Source: Streptomyces sp. HUAS ZL42
GTDB lineage: Bacteria; Actinomycetota; Actinomycetes; Streptomycetales; Streptomycetaceae
Length of the DNA stretch: 64,000 nucleotides
Reading direction: 5' to 3'
Assembly: GCF_040782645.1 (NCBI RefSeq)
Contig: NZ_CP160403.1
Coordinates: forward strand, 310,001 to 374,000
Shown: positions 42,723-55,671 of the stretch, in pieces
Numbering within the stretch: the first letter of the stretch is position 1
Layout: the number at the start of each line of letters is the position of its first letter
Notes under the pieces: generated by a model
What the model was told of the DNA's origin: nothing
The model's database searches: none
Seen by the model: only the letters and a program-made list of their open reading frames with translations
Made by a program: the position numbers and the translations under genes

Positions 42723-43859
42723 TCAGCTCTCCTCGCCCGTACGGCGCCTGCGCGCGAAGTAGATCGCGGTGGTGCCGACCGCCACGACCGCGAGACCGGC
42801 ACCCGCAAGGACGGGAGTGCTGCTCGACGCGCCGGTCTCGGCGAGATCTCCGTTCGTGGTCGGGTCGTTCGCCCCCGTGTCCGTGCCGGGCTCGGACGTG
42901 GCCGACTCGCTGGGGCTCGGGGACTCACCCGCACCGGGTATGGCCGACTCACTGGGGGACGGGGACTCCCCCGTACCGGGCGCATCGTTGTCGGCGAGCT
43001 CCGCCGCGAAGGCGCCTGCGATCACATTGTGGCCGTCGGCGTTGGGGTGCGGGTCCTTCTTCGTGCACGCCCAGGTCAGCTGGCAGATCTTGGCCACGTT
43101 CACCGGCACCTCGCCCGCCCCGGGCACGTTCACCTGGGTGGTGAAGTCGTCCGAGGAGAACGCCCCGGCCACGTCCGCCACCTTGAAGCCGGTGGACTGG
43201 TACACCTGGGTGATCCCCGTATTGGCGGCCTTGACCAGGGGTGCCGACTCCTTGGCGGCCTGCTGCCCCGGGGCGCCCTGCAGCCAGGCCCCCAGGAACG
43301 GGTTGTGGTACGTCGAGCCCACGAACTGTGTGTTGTTCGCGCCCGCCTTGCGGAGCGCGCCCGCGATCTGGGCGAGGTTCTTTGCCATGGTCTGGCTCGC
43401 GCTGTTCAGGCACGCCCCGTCGAGGGTGCCGGCCGGGCTGACGCAGTTGAGGAGGATGTCGTTCGCGCCCACGCTGAGGGTCACGTAGGCGACCTTGCCC
43501 TGGTGCTGGGCCATGGCCTGCAGGGCGGCGTCCAGTTGGGACTTGGCGTTCGGGTAGTCGCACTTTCCGCCGCTGATCAGAGACTCGGTGGTCTCAGCGG
43601 TGCAGCCGAGGCGTATGTGCTTCAGCCCGGGGGTGCGCTGCTTGAGCTGCGCGTAGAGCTGGTCGGTGTAGGCGACGTCGGTGTCCTTGTCGACGTCCGG
43701 CTGGTAGCCGGTGGCCAGGGAGTCACCGAGCGAGATGTAGTACGTGGTGTCCTTGGCGCCGGTCGGCTGGTCGGCGGTGGCCAGTCCGGGCGTAGTCAGC
43801 ACGACCGTCATGGCAGAGATGGCCAGTGGAGGGCCGAATCGCTGAAGGGATCTCATCAC
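42723..43859 (-). CDS. Sortase-anchored SGNH/GDSL hydrolase
   Basis: This 378-residue protein has a signal peptide (AISAMTVVLTTPGLATA) and an SGNH domain at 35-290. Block I is YISLGDSLATGYQ (Ser nucleophile), block III is TLSVGANDILLN, and block V is DPHPNADGHNVIAG (Asp-His). A Pro/Ser-rich spacer, the sorting motif LAETGA, a helix and RRRR tail complete it. LAxTG motifs are recognised by class E sortases in Streptomyces, so the enzyme is wall-linked. It probably cleaves ester groups from lipids or polysaccharides. The start is GTG 43859 or the adjacent ATG 43856. Confidence 0.9.
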   Translation of the reverse strand: MMRSLQRFGPPLAISAMTVVLTTPGLATADQPTGAKDTTYYISLGDSLATGYQPDVDKDTDVAYTDQLYAQLKQRTPGLKHIRLGCTAETTESLISGGKCDYPNAKSQLDAALQAMAQHQGKVAYVTLSVGANDILLNCVSPAGTLDGACLNSASQTMAKNLAQIAGALRKAGANNTQFVGSTYHNPFLGAWLQGAPGQQAAKESAPLVKAANTGITQVYQSTGFKVADVAGAFSSDDFTTQVNVPGAGEVPVNVAKICQLTWACTKKDPHPNADGHNVIAGAFAAELADNDAPGTGESPSPSESAIPGAGESPSPSESATSEPGTDTGANDPTTNGDLAETGASSSTPVLAGAGLAVVAVGTTAIYFARRRRTGEES

Positions 43860-44263
43860 TTGCGTGCGCTTTCCAGTGTGTTGGGGGTTTGGATACCGAA
43901 AGGCATTGGCGTGAAGCGTGGCTGGAAACAGCGAAACTCAGCCGCAACTGTTTTCAGGCACCCAAAGAAGGCCTTGATGAAGGCATAAGGGAAAATTCCG
44001 CCTCCGTGAGCTGCGGAACCTGCCCGACTTCGTCTCGGAGGTGCAGGCATCAATCTAGCAAGGCTGACACCGACTTGGACATAGGAAGCCGACTACGTAA
44101 CGATCTCCACGACACGTGTAATCATCAGAAAGGCTCGAGCGGGCGGGAGTTGGTCACCAGACTCACCGGTAACCACTCGTTGAGTGATCAACTAGACGGT
44201 GAATCTCCTCGCGGGCAGCCCGCCCACCTGCACGAACTGAACCGCTCCGGGACGAGTAGAGGC
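43860..44263. other. Intergenic region upstream of SGNH hydrolase
   Basis: These 404 bases of somewhat lower GC contain no supported gene. They run up to the IS3 relic and should include the promoter of the SGNH hydrolase. Confidence 0.5.
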
Positions 44264-44480
44264 TCTAGGAGTTGGGTCCGGCTACCGGTTGGGGCTGACG
44301 TTGAGCGTAGTAGTCGACCTCGCGTTCGGCGGACGGAACGGCACCGATCGGTGGAATACAGATTCTGGAGGTTAAACCGATCCACCCATTCCGCGGAGCT
44401 GGACAGCACACGGCAGATCGGCTCGACTCCGAACACCTTCTTGAACTCGTCGATGAACGCTATGAGCGTTTTGACGGCCG
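44264..44480 (-). pseudogene. IS3-family transposase (OrfB) relic with internal deletion
   Basis: The minus strand reads KTLIAFIDEFKKVFGVEPIC, the N-terminal start of IS3-type OrfB, directly followed by AEWVDRFNLQNLYS from near the C-terminus. After a frameshift comes IGAVPSAEREVDYYAQRQPQ and the stop at 44264-44266. The whole integrase core is missing. It lies directly before the truncated RICIN gene and probably marks the event that broke it. Confidence 0.72.
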
Positions 44481-44481
44481 G

Positions 44482-44847
44482 TCGAGCTCGGTCGCGAGCA
44501 AGGCCGACGCCGCCTTCAAAAGACCGCACGGCTGCCGTCAGACGTGGAGCTGCGGCGACAGTGCCAACCAGTACTGGTCCGCCTACACCGACGGCACTCT
44601 GCGCTCCCTGGGCAAGTGCCTCGACGCGGCCGGCTGGGGCACCGCCAACGGCACCGAGGTGCAGATCTGGGCCTGCCACGGTGGCCCCAACCAGGTCTGG
44701 CAGCCCTACAACGGCGGCTACCGCAACCCCGCCTCCGGCCGCTGCCTCGATGTTCCGGGCTCCTCCACGACCGACGGCACACAGCTCGTGCTGTGGGACT
44801 GCAACGGCGGCGCCAACCAGAAGTGGACCACTCTGACCGCCGGATGA
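44482..44847 (+). pseudogene. RICIN (beta-trefoil lectin) domain remnant
   Basis: The frame encodes one to one and a half trefoil repeats: YTDGTLRSLGKCLDAAG, then GTEVQIWACHGGPNQVWQPY, then GRCLDVPGSSTTDGTQLVLW and NGGANQKW before the stop. These are the Q-x-W repeats of CBM13/RICIN modules. There is no start codon or signal peptide and no catalytic domain; the 5' side is IS3 debris. It is the C-terminal end of a destroyed secreted carbohydrase. Confidence 0.8.
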
Positions 44848-44853
44848 CACCGG

Positions 44854-44894
44854 CTCCCGGGATCTGGGCCCTCTCCGGGCTCAGATCCCGGGAG
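44854..44894. terminator. Strong hairpin terminator
   Basis: CTCCCGGGATCTG (44854-44866) is exactly complementary to CAGATCCCGGGAG (44882-44894), with extra GGCCC/GGGCT pairing inside. It lies between the RICIN remnant (plus) and the GH43 gene (minus), in position to terminate both. Confidence 0.72.
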
Positions 44895-44960
44895 AACATC
44901 GGTGGCAGGCACCTGTGGGGCTGCAACGCCCCGATGCTCAAACCGGGTTGGCGGCACAGG

Positions 44961-46319
44961 TCAGGCCCAGGGGCTGACCACCGTGAAGGAGCTGTCGGCG
45001 CGGAACGTGTCGGTGTTCTGGTAGGGGTCCACGCGCAGTGCGTAGTTGTAGTGGCGGATATAGCGGCCGGGGTAGTTGTACGACTCCAGGCGGACGGAAC
45101 CGGAGGCTGCGCCCGGGCGGGCGCAGTAGGTGGCGTCCTTCTTGAAGGTGTCGGTGCCGTTGCTGCTGTCGAAGCGGATCCGGAAGTCCCAGTGGCGCAT
45201 ATAGCGGCCGGAGGAGTCGCGGAAGGAGTAGCAGTTGGCGTCGGCGAGGCCGGGTACGACGGTGAAGGTGGCGCTCTGCTTGACGGCGGTGCTGCTGGAG
45301 GTGCTCACCGGGTCGATGTAGCCGAGGCTGTCGGAGCGCACCACGGCGTACCGGTCGGGGTAGTTGACCGACCGCAGTGACCTGGTGGTGCCGGTGGGCA
45401 GGGTGACACCGCCGGGGACCGTCTCCTTCAGCACGGTGGCGTGGCGGATGAAGCCGGACAGCCCGGGCACCTCGGTGGGCGTGGACCAGGTGGCGAAGTT
45501 GTCGTAGCTGTCGCTGTACCAGTACTTCCCGGCACGGTAGCCGTCGTAGTAGATACGCCAGCCGCCGTTGTCGAGCTGGACCAGGGCCGGGCCCTCGACC
45601 CAGCTGCCGAATCCGGCCCAGTCGCCCGTCTTCCGCAGGGTGTAGGGGCCGGTGAGGCTGGAGGCCGTGGCGTATTCGATGTACTTCGTCGTCTCGTTCT
45701 TGGTGAACGCGTGGTAGGTGGAGCCGACCTTGACGATGAAGGTGTCGATGTAGTTCGGGCCGATACCGGACAGCTGGGTGGGCGCGGACCAAGTGGTCAG
45801 CGCGGAGTTGGTCGCCGTGATCTTGTAGGGGGTGAAGGCGGTGGCGGTGCTCGCCGTCGTCAGGGACACGATGATGTTGACGCTGCCGTCGGTGTCGATG
45901 AACCACTCGGGCGCCCAGGTGCGGGTCAGCCCGCTGATCGGGATCGTGTAGTTGTACAGGAACGTCCAGTTCACCCGGTCGGCGCTGCGGGCGAAGCCGA
46001 TCGTGTTCCCGGTCCAGTTGGTGGTGTAAGTGAGGTAGTAGAAGCCGTCGGTGTGCTTGAAGATGCTGGGGTCCCGGATCAGACCGGACGGCGGGGTGTA
46101 GGCGGGGCCCTTCTGCAGCGTGAATCCGGTGGCGTCCGGCGAGTCGTACACGTACAGGTTCGACTCACTGCTGTTGGTGAACGCGGTCATCGTGTACCGC
46201 GTGGCCTGCCCGGCCGGCGGGGCGGCGGCGGAGGCGGTGCTCTGAAAGAGGGCGCCACCCAGCAGGACCAGCAGCAGCGGGCCCAGCAGGGCGAGCAGCG
46301 TTCTTACGGCTCTGTTCAA
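44961..46319 (-). CDS. Secreted GH43-like arabinosidase with AbfB (CBM42) module
   Basis: This 452-residue protein starts at TTG 46319 with GGAGGAAG upstream. It has a signal peptide (LLALLGPLLLVLLGGALFQ), a five-bladed-propeller-like GH43 region at 40-310 (LIRDPSIFKHTDGFYYLTYT, TWAPEWFIDTDG, WVEGPALVQLDNGGWRIYYD), and a C-terminal AbfB beta-trefoil at 315-450 (SVNYPDRYAV, YMRHWDFRIRFD, YNYPGRYIRHYNYALRVD). AbfB modules bind arabinofuranose side chains. The enzyme should release L-arabinose from arabinoxylan or arabinan; exact specificity is unknown. Confidence 0.86.
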   Translation of the reverse strand: MNRAVRTLLALLGPLLLVLLGGALFQSTASAAAPPAGQATRYTMTAFTNSSESNLYVYDSPDATGFTLQKGPAYTPPSGLIRDPSIFKHTDGFYYLTYTTNWTGNTIGFARSADRVNWTFLYNYTIPISGLTRTWAPEWFIDTDGSVNIIVSLTTASTATAFTPYKITATNSALTTWSAPTQLSGIGPNYIDTFIVKVGSTYHAFTKNETTKYIEYATASSLTGPYTLRKTGDWAGFGSWVEGPALVQLDNGGWRIYYDGYRAGKYWYSDSYDNFATWSTPTEVPGLSGFIRHATVLKETVPGGVTLPTGTTRSLRSVNYPDRYAVVRSDSLGYIDPVSTSSSTAVKQSATFTVVPGLADANCYSFRDSSGRYMRHWDFRIRFDSSNGTDTFKKDATYCARPGAASGSVRLESYNYPGRYIRHYNYALRVDPYQNTDTFRADSSFTVVSPWA

Positions 46320-46764
46320 CTCTTCCTCCCGGCCCGGCCAGTCCGCTCGGCCGATCGCCGTGACAAGGGATGCGATTGTTCGAAATGCCGACCAGCGTGC
46401 GGAACTTCGAGCAGAAGATAGGTTAGAGCCGTGGCTCCGTCAATGTTTCCGACGAGTTCCGTTCCGGCGCATTTCGCGCCGCCCGGATAACGAAGAAGCC
46501 GTACTGACACACACATTGACTTCCGTACGGGGAACCCTTTACGTTCGGCGCCGACCCTGTCCGGCAATTCGACCTACGTTCGGAATATCGGTCATTCGCG
46601 GTGCGAGAGCGGTCCCGCCTCCGGAAGGAACTCCCCCCATGCCCCGAACCGCGCGTTTTCCAGGCGCAAGACGTCTGTGCAGAGATGCCCCGGTCCGTGC
46701 CGGGCTGCTGATGACCGCCCCCCGCCGACCTCATCGGCATCCAGAGCCGGGAGCCCGCCGACCG

Positions 46765-46960
46765 GTTCGTGGATCACGCCCGGCACCGTCTCGGTCGAGC
46801 TCTCCCTGGCCGACGGATCATCGAACACCCTGTCGTTCTCCAACTCCGCGCCTGGGCACCGAACTTCGCCGGCCATCGCGTTCCGCTCGCCGCCCGGCGC
46901 GAACGGCGCCCAGGTCGCCGGACAGCAGCCGAACCGCTGCCTCGACATCATCACCAAAAA
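46765..46960 (+). pseudogene. Decayed CBM35/CBM6-like to RICIN junction
   Basis: One frame reads TPGTVSVELSLADGSSNTL and SFSNS, a second reads AWAPNFAG, and the first resumes with IAFRSPPGANGAQVAGQQ and NRCLDI. Read together across two frameshifts this is the end of a CBM35/CBM6-type module (pattern GTVSV-x-L-x-L-x-x-G-x-NTLTFSNS-x-x-APDFD) joined to the start of a RICIN module. No catalytic part is present. Confidence 0.45.
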
Positions 46961-46984
46961 ACGGCTCCGACGCACACCTGTTGG

Positions 46985-47055
46985 TTGTCGCAAAACCCCG
47001 GTTCAGGGGGTGATGGGCTTCGAGACCCGGCGGGACAGGATCCCTCAGGGCCCGA
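46985..47055. repeat. Segment repeated at 58574-58645
   Basis: About 70 bases (starting GTTGTCGCAAAACCCCGG and ending GATCCCTCAGGG) match 58574-58645 in the same orientation at roughly 80% identity by eye. Both copies lie in gene debris of this carbohydrase locus. Confidence 0.7.
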
Positions 47056-47319
47056 AAAGCCGAGTCGGGAGCGGGAGGCGTACTCCCGGTTCATGCGGCA
47101 GGGATAGAGCAATCCGGAAGCGTGCCGGATCGCCGGCACAGGCGCCCGCAGGGGCAGGAGGTGGCTTTACGGTCGTGAGCCCACTGGCTCACCCAGGAAG
47201 GCACCGGGACCGCCTGGCACGGTGACGGCGCTTTCCGGACCGTCCCGGTGTCTGTGCGAGGCCGTGTTTCGCGCGAAGAGCCGCCTATACATGCGACGCC
47301 TCTGAACAAAGGACAGATC

Positions 47320-49371
47320 GTGGACATCACCAGACGACAGCTCGGTCGCCTCGCCGTGGTGGGCACCGGGGCGCTCATGCTGCCGGGTCTGCTGCCGTCG
47401 AGCAAGGCGGCGGCAGCCGCGCTTTCGGCCGGTAAGTGGGGCGACCAGGGCGACGGCACCTACGTCAACCCCATCCTCCCGGGCGACTTCAGCGACTGGG
47501 ACTGCATCCGGGTCGGCGCCGACTACTACGGCATCACCAGCACGTTCGGGTACTCCCCCGGCGTGGCCGTGCTGCACTCCAAGGACCTGGTCAACTGGCG
47601 CACGCTCGGCGGCGCGGTCGACGATCTCACCAGCATCGGACCGCTGCTGAACTGGGACCGGATGAACCGCTACGGCCGTGGCGTGTGGGCCGGGGCCCTC
47701 CGCTACCACGCGGGGCGGTACTGGGTGTACTTCAACACCCCCGACGAGGGCTTCTTCATGACGTCGGCCCCCTCGCCGTCCGGGCCGTGGGATCCGCTGA
47801 CGGCGGTGTGGCGGACCTCCGGCTGGGACGACCCGTGCCCGTTCTGGGACGACGACGGACAGGGCTACCTGGTCACCACGCACTACGCGGACAGCTACAA
47901 GATCCACCTGTTCAAGCTGTCCGCGGACGGCACGTCGCTGGTCGGTCCGTCCACGGTCATCCACCAGTCGCCGGGCAGCGAGGCCAACAAGCTGTACAAG
48001 ATCAACGCCCTGTACTACCACCTCTACAGCGAGGTGAAGTCCGAGGGCCGGGTGCTCATGATGAACCGCGGCTCCAGCCTCTACGGCCCCTACGAGACCC
48101 GCCAGCTGGAGCACGTCAACGCCTCGGTGGACCGCGAGCCCAACCAGGGCGGCCTGGTGCAGACTCCGGACGGCGCCTGGTACTTCGTGACCCATCACGG
48201 CCACGGCGACTGGGAGGGCCGGCCGCTGTCCCTGCTGCCGGTGACCTGGGTCGACGGCTGGCCCATCCTGGGCCAGGTGGGCGCGGACGGCATCGGCACC
48301 ATGGTCTGGACCGGCCAGGTCCCCGCCGGCGGCACACCCGGGCTGCCGCTGGACGCGCTGCCCCCCGTGGTGACCAGCGACCTGTTCACCGACACCCGCC
48401 TCAAGCCGCAGTGGGAATGGCACTACCAGCCGCGCGCGGACCACTGGTCGCTGACCGAACGCCCCGGCTTCCTGCGGTTGAAGGCGTTCGCCCCGCTGGC
48501 CACCGACAACCTGACCAAGGCCGGCAACACCCTCACCCAACGGGTGCTGCGCACCGCGGGCGGCGCGACGGTCACCGTCCGCCTGGAACTGGCCGGCCTC
48601 GCCGACGGCCAGCACGCCGGACTGTGCCACTACGCCGCCACCTACGCGGGGCTGGGCGTCCGCCGCACCGGCACCACCACCACGATCGCGCACAACGCCG
48701 GCGGCACCCTGACCAACGGCCCGGCGATCACGCAGAACGCCGTGTGGCTGCGCACCACCTGGGACGTGGGCGGGGTCAGCCGGTTCTCCTACAGCCTCGA
48801 CGGAAACACGTTCACCTCGTTCGGCGGCACCTACCAGCTCACCTGGGGCGGCTACCGCGGCGACCGGGTCGGCCTCTACACCTACAACCCCAACAACGCC
48901 GGCTACGTCGACGTCGACTCGGTGCAGTACACCATCGCACCCACCAGGGCCTACAAGTGCGTCAGCGTGCGCAGCGGCAAGGTCGCCGACGTCTCCGGCG
49001 CCTCGAAGGCGGACGGCGCCGCCGTGATCCAGTGGCCCGACAACGGCAAACCGAACCAGCAGTGGGCCTTCCAGTCCACCGGGGACGGCTACCACACCAT
49101 CACCTGCGTCAACAGCGGCAAGGTGCTCGACGTAACAGGGTCCTCCACCGCGGACGGCGCGGCGGTCGTGCAGATGACCGCCGACGGCCGCACGAGCCAG
49201 CAATGGCAGCTGCGCCCGCAGACCGGCGGCGAGTTCGCCCTGGTCAACCGCAACAGCGGCAAGGTCCTCGACGTCAAGGGAGGCAGCACGGCCGACGGTG
49301 TCGCACTGATCCAGTACCGCGACGTCGGCAGCTCCAACCAGCGCTGGACCTTCCACCGCGTCACCAACTAG
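47320..49371 (+). CDS. Secreted GH43 enzyme with C-terminal beta-sandwich and RICIN module
   Basis: This 683-residue protein starts at GTG 47320 (AAAGGA upstream). The N-terminus TRRQLGRLAVVGTGALMLPG is a Tat-type signal. GH43 catalytic domain at 45-330: NPILPGDFSDWDCIRVGADY, WAGALRYHAGRYWVYFN, DPCPFWDDDGQGYLVT and REPNQGGLVQTPDGAWYF. A GH43_C2-like sandwich at 345-545 and a RICIN trefoil at 550-683 follow. The layout is that of beta-xylosidase/alpha-L-arabinofuranosidase enzymes. It heads a plus-strand run of four carbohydrase genes. Confidence 0.88.
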   Translation: MDITRRQLGRLAVVGTGALMLPGLLPSSKAAAAALSAGKWGDQGDGTYVNPILPGDFSDWDCIRVGADYYGITSTFGYSPGVAVLHSKDLVNWRTLGGAVDDLTSIGPLLNWDRMNRYGRGVWAGALRYHAGRYWVYFNTPDEGFFMTSAPSPSGPWDPLTAVWRTSGWDDPCPFWDDDGQGYLVTTHYADSYKIHLFKLSADGTSLVGPSTVIHQSPGSEANKLYKINALYYHLYSEVKSEGRVLMMNRGSSLYGPYETRQLEHVNASVDREPNQGGLVQTPDGAWYFVTHHGHGDWEGRPLSLLPVTWVDGWPILGQVGADGIGTMVWTGQVPAGGTPGLPLDALPPVVTSDLFTDTRLKPQWEWHYQPRADHWSLTERPGFLRLKAFAPLATDNLTKAGNTLTQRVLRTAGGATVTVRLELAGLADGQHAGLCHYAATYAGLGVRRTGTTTTIAHNAGGTLTNGPAITQNAVWLRTTWDVGGVSRFSYSLDGNTFTSFGGTYQLTWGGYRGDRVGLYTYNPNNAGYVDVDSVQYTIAPTRAYKCVSVRSGKVADVSGASKADGAAVIQWPDNGKPNQQWAFQSTGDGYHTITCVNSGKVLDVTGSSTADGAAVVQMTADGRTSQQWQLRPQTGGEFALVNRNSGKVLDVKGGSTADGVALIQYRDVGSSNQRWTFHRVTN

Positions 49372-49525
49372 GGCCTCTGAAGGGGGCCTTGCACGCTCGA
49401 GCAAGGGCGCCGATCGCCGCGCCACATCGGCAGCACACAAGCCGGTGACGGCTGCACCCGACCGCAGAACATGTGAGCCGACACACCAACGACCAAGCAG
49501 CGCTCTCGTCACCGAAAGGTGCAAG

Positions 49526-53405
<3,880 letters not shown>

Positions 53406-53427
53406 CCCGCGGGCACACGACCAGAAG

Positions 53428-53460
53428 CTTGTGACCGTGCCTGTCAGGCACGGTCACAAG
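53428..53460. terminator. Perfect 16-bp hairpin between GH62 and GH27 genes
   Basis: CTTGTGACCGTGCCTG (53428-53443) and CAGGCACGGTCACAAG (53445-53460) are exact complements around one central base. It lies 22 bases after the GH62 stop and only 35 bases before the GH27 start, so it may act as an intrinsic terminator or an intercistronic processing/stability stem. Confidence 0.78.
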
Positions 53461-53495
53461 CCGCGTCCGCCTTGTCTCCCAGGAAGGAACCTTCC

Positions 53496-55142
53496 ATGGT
53501 TCGCGTACACAGACGACTGCTGCGTCTCCTCACAGCCACCGCACTGACGCTCACCGCCTGCGTCACCGCCTCCGCCGGCACGACCGCCGAGGCCGCACCG
53601 GGCAGCCCCGCGCTCACCCCGCCGCTGGGGTGGAACAGTTGGAACAGCTTCGGGTGCGGGATCACCGAGGCGCAGGTCCGCCAGGCCGCCGACGTGATGG
53701 TGTCCTCGGGCATGAAGGACGCGGGCTACCAGTACGTGGTGGTCGACGACTGCTGGTTCGACCCGCAGCGCGACGCGGCAGGCAACCTGCGGGCCAACCC
53801 GACCAAGTTCCCCAGCGGGATGAAGGCGCTCGGAGACTACATCCACGGCAAGGGCCTGAAGTTCGGCATCTACCAGGCGCCGGGCGAGCGCACGTGCGCG
53901 CAGGGCGTGGGCACCTACCCCGGCTCCACCGGCAGCAAGGGCCACGAGACCCAGGACGCCGCCACATTCGCCTCATGGGGCGTGGACTACCTCAAGTACG
54001 ACTGGTGTTCCGGCAGCGGCACCCTGAGCGAGCAGATCGCGCAGTTCACGATCATGCGCGACGCCCTGCGCGCCACCGGGCGGCCGATCGTCTACAGCAT
54101 CAACCCGAACAGCTTCCACGCCCCCACCGGCGCCAGCTACAACTGGGGCGAGGTCGCCGACCTGTGGCGGACGACCGAGGACCTGCTCGACATCTGGCAG
54201 AACGGCAACACCAACAGCTACCCGATGGGCGTCGGCAACGTCCTGGACGTCACCGCGCCCCTGGCGGCTCAGTCGGGCCCCGGACACTGGAACGACCCCG
54301 ACATGCTGGTCGTCGGCCGCCCCGGCCTGTCACTGACCGAGTCCCGCTCCCACTTCGCCCTGTGGGCACTGATGGGCGCACCGCTCATGGCCGGCAACGA
54401 CATCCGCACCATGTCCGCCGACGTGAGCGCCATCCTGCGCAACCCGCGCCTGCTGGCGGTCAACCAGGACTCGCTGGGCGCGGGCGGACGCAGGGTGCGC
54501 GACGACGGCAGCACCGAGGTGTTCGCCAAGCCCCTGTCCGACGGCTCGGTCGCCGTCGGCCTGTTCAACCGCGGAGAGGGCACCGCGACCCTCACCACCA
54601 CGGCCGCGCAAGTCGGCCTGTCCGGCGGCTCGTTCACCCTCACCGACCTATGGACCGGCGGCACGTCGAACACGGCCGGCCAGATCTCGGCCAGCGTCCC
54701 CGCGCACGGCGTCGCCGTGTTCAAGGTGACCGGCGGCAGCCCCCTGGCCGCCACCACCGCACGCCTGCGCGGTAGCGGGTCCGGCCGCTGCCTCGACGTG
54801 GACAACGCCTCCACCGCAGCCGGGACGAAGACGCTGATCTGGGACTGCCACACCGCCGCGAACCAGCTGTGGACCACCTGGGCCGGCGGCGAGATCCGCG
54901 TCTACGGCGACAAGTGCCTGGACGCCTCCAACCAGGGCACCACCAACGGCACGCCGGTCATCATCTGGCCCTGCAACGGCCAGAACAACCAGAAGTGGAC
55001 CGTCGGCTCCGACGGGTCGATCCGCAACGTCCACGCCGGGCTGTGCCTCGACGCCAACGGGGCCGGCACCGCCAACGGCACCGCGGTCATCCTGTGGACC
55101 TGCAACGGCCAGAACAACCAGAAGTGGACCACGCTCCCGTAA
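53496..55142 (+). CDS. Secreted GH27 enzyme (alpha-galactosidase or beta-L-arabinopyranosidase) with RICIN module
   Basis: This 548-residue protein starts at ATG 53496 (AGGAAGGA upstream) with a signal peptide. The GH27 barrel covers 38-330: PPLGWNSWNSFGCG, nucleophile Asp near 169 in YLKYDWC, and the acid/base motif GHWNDPDM near 263-270. A beta domain (330-420) and a RICIN trefoil (425-548) with three QNNQKW-type repeats follow. The loop that is IYxDxG in alpha-galactosidases reads FGIYQAPGERTC here, without the substrate-binding Asp. Given the arabinosidase neighbours, beta-L-arabinopyranosidase activity is plausible. Confidence 0.9.
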   Translation: MVRVHRRLLRLLTATALTLTACVTASAGTTAEAAPGSPALTPPLGWNSWNSFGCGITEAQVRQAADVMVSSGMKDAGYQYVVVDDCWFDPQRDAAGNLRANPTKFPSGMKALGDYIHGKGLKFGIYQAPGERTCAQGVGTYPGSTGSKGHETQDAATFASWGVDYLKYDWCSGSGTLSEQIAQFTIMRDALRATGRPIVYSINPNSFHAPTGASYNWGEVADLWRTTEDLLDIWQNGNTNSYPMGVGNVLDVTAPLAAQSGPGHWNDPDMLVVGRPGLSLTESRSHFALWALMGAPLMAGNDIRTMSADVSAILRNPRLLAVNQDSLGAGGRRVRDDGSTEVFAKPLSDGSVAVGLFNRGEGTATLTTTAAQVGLSGGSFTLTDLWTGGTSNTAGQISASVPAHGVAVFKVTGGSPLAATTARLRGSGSGRCLDVDNASTAAGTKTLIWDCHTAANQLWTTWAGGEIRVYGDKCLDASNQGTTNGTPVIIWPCNGQNNQKWTVGSDGSIRNVHAGLCLDANGAGTANGTAVILWTCNGQNNQKWTTLP

Positions 55143-55671
55143 CCTGCCATCCTGCCGCGCAGGCAGATGTCCGATCGGAAGAGGGCAGTCCCACGACAGC
55201 AGACCAAGCTGCGGGGACTGCCCCTCCTGCACCGGGGACCGGGGCTTCGAACGCCTCGCCGCAGTCACCGGCGAGGCGCTCCAGTGGCAGGTCACATCCG
55301 CCGAGGTGGTCTATCGACTCGACTCGTCGGTTCCCACCGCGCTCAAACTGAAGAAGCGGCTCACGCGCTTCGCGCTGGACGACCAACTCGACCGCCTGCC
55401 CATCGGCGACATGGTCTCAGTCACTCTGGCGCAGCTGAGCACGGGCACCGGATCACCGCGGCCGTCGCCTGCCAGGCGGCCGACACGCCCGCAACATCGC
55501 CCTGCGGTTCTCGCCGCGCTGCCGGATCGCATCGAGACCACGCCCTGGGGCGAGGAACGGGGACGCACCACGCCGGCGAACGGCAGACCGCGGAGGAAGC
55601 GGGCATTTTCACGGTCCGTACGAAAGCCGGCCGACGGGCGTCGGTGAAGGCGTCGCCCGTCGTCGGGATCG
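55143..55671. other. Convergent intergenic region with an unassigned open-frame fragment
   Basis: These 529 bases separate the GH27 and GH29 genes. From about 55238 a plus-strand frame without a start reads GFERLAAVTGEALQW and AEVVYRLDSSVPTALKL-like sequence through about 55440, then degrades. It looks protein-like but I do not recognise it. Probably a relic. Confidence 0.4.

Larger units (their letters stand above)
46320..47319. other. Divergent intergenic region with decayed CBM/RICIN fragment
   Basis: This 1-kb gap between divergent GH43 genes contains no intact gene. The left third, towards 46600, is relatively AT-rich and should hold the minus-strand promoter. The centre has carbohydrate-binding-module debris (46765-46960) and a segment repeated at 58574 (46985-47055). 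Confidence 0.5.

Noticed and set aside
43826..44836. 336-residue plus-strand open frame covering the IS3 relic and lectin remnant
   Set aside because: Composition changes along it, it runs antisense to IS3 OrfB pieces and out of frame with the RICIN repeats.
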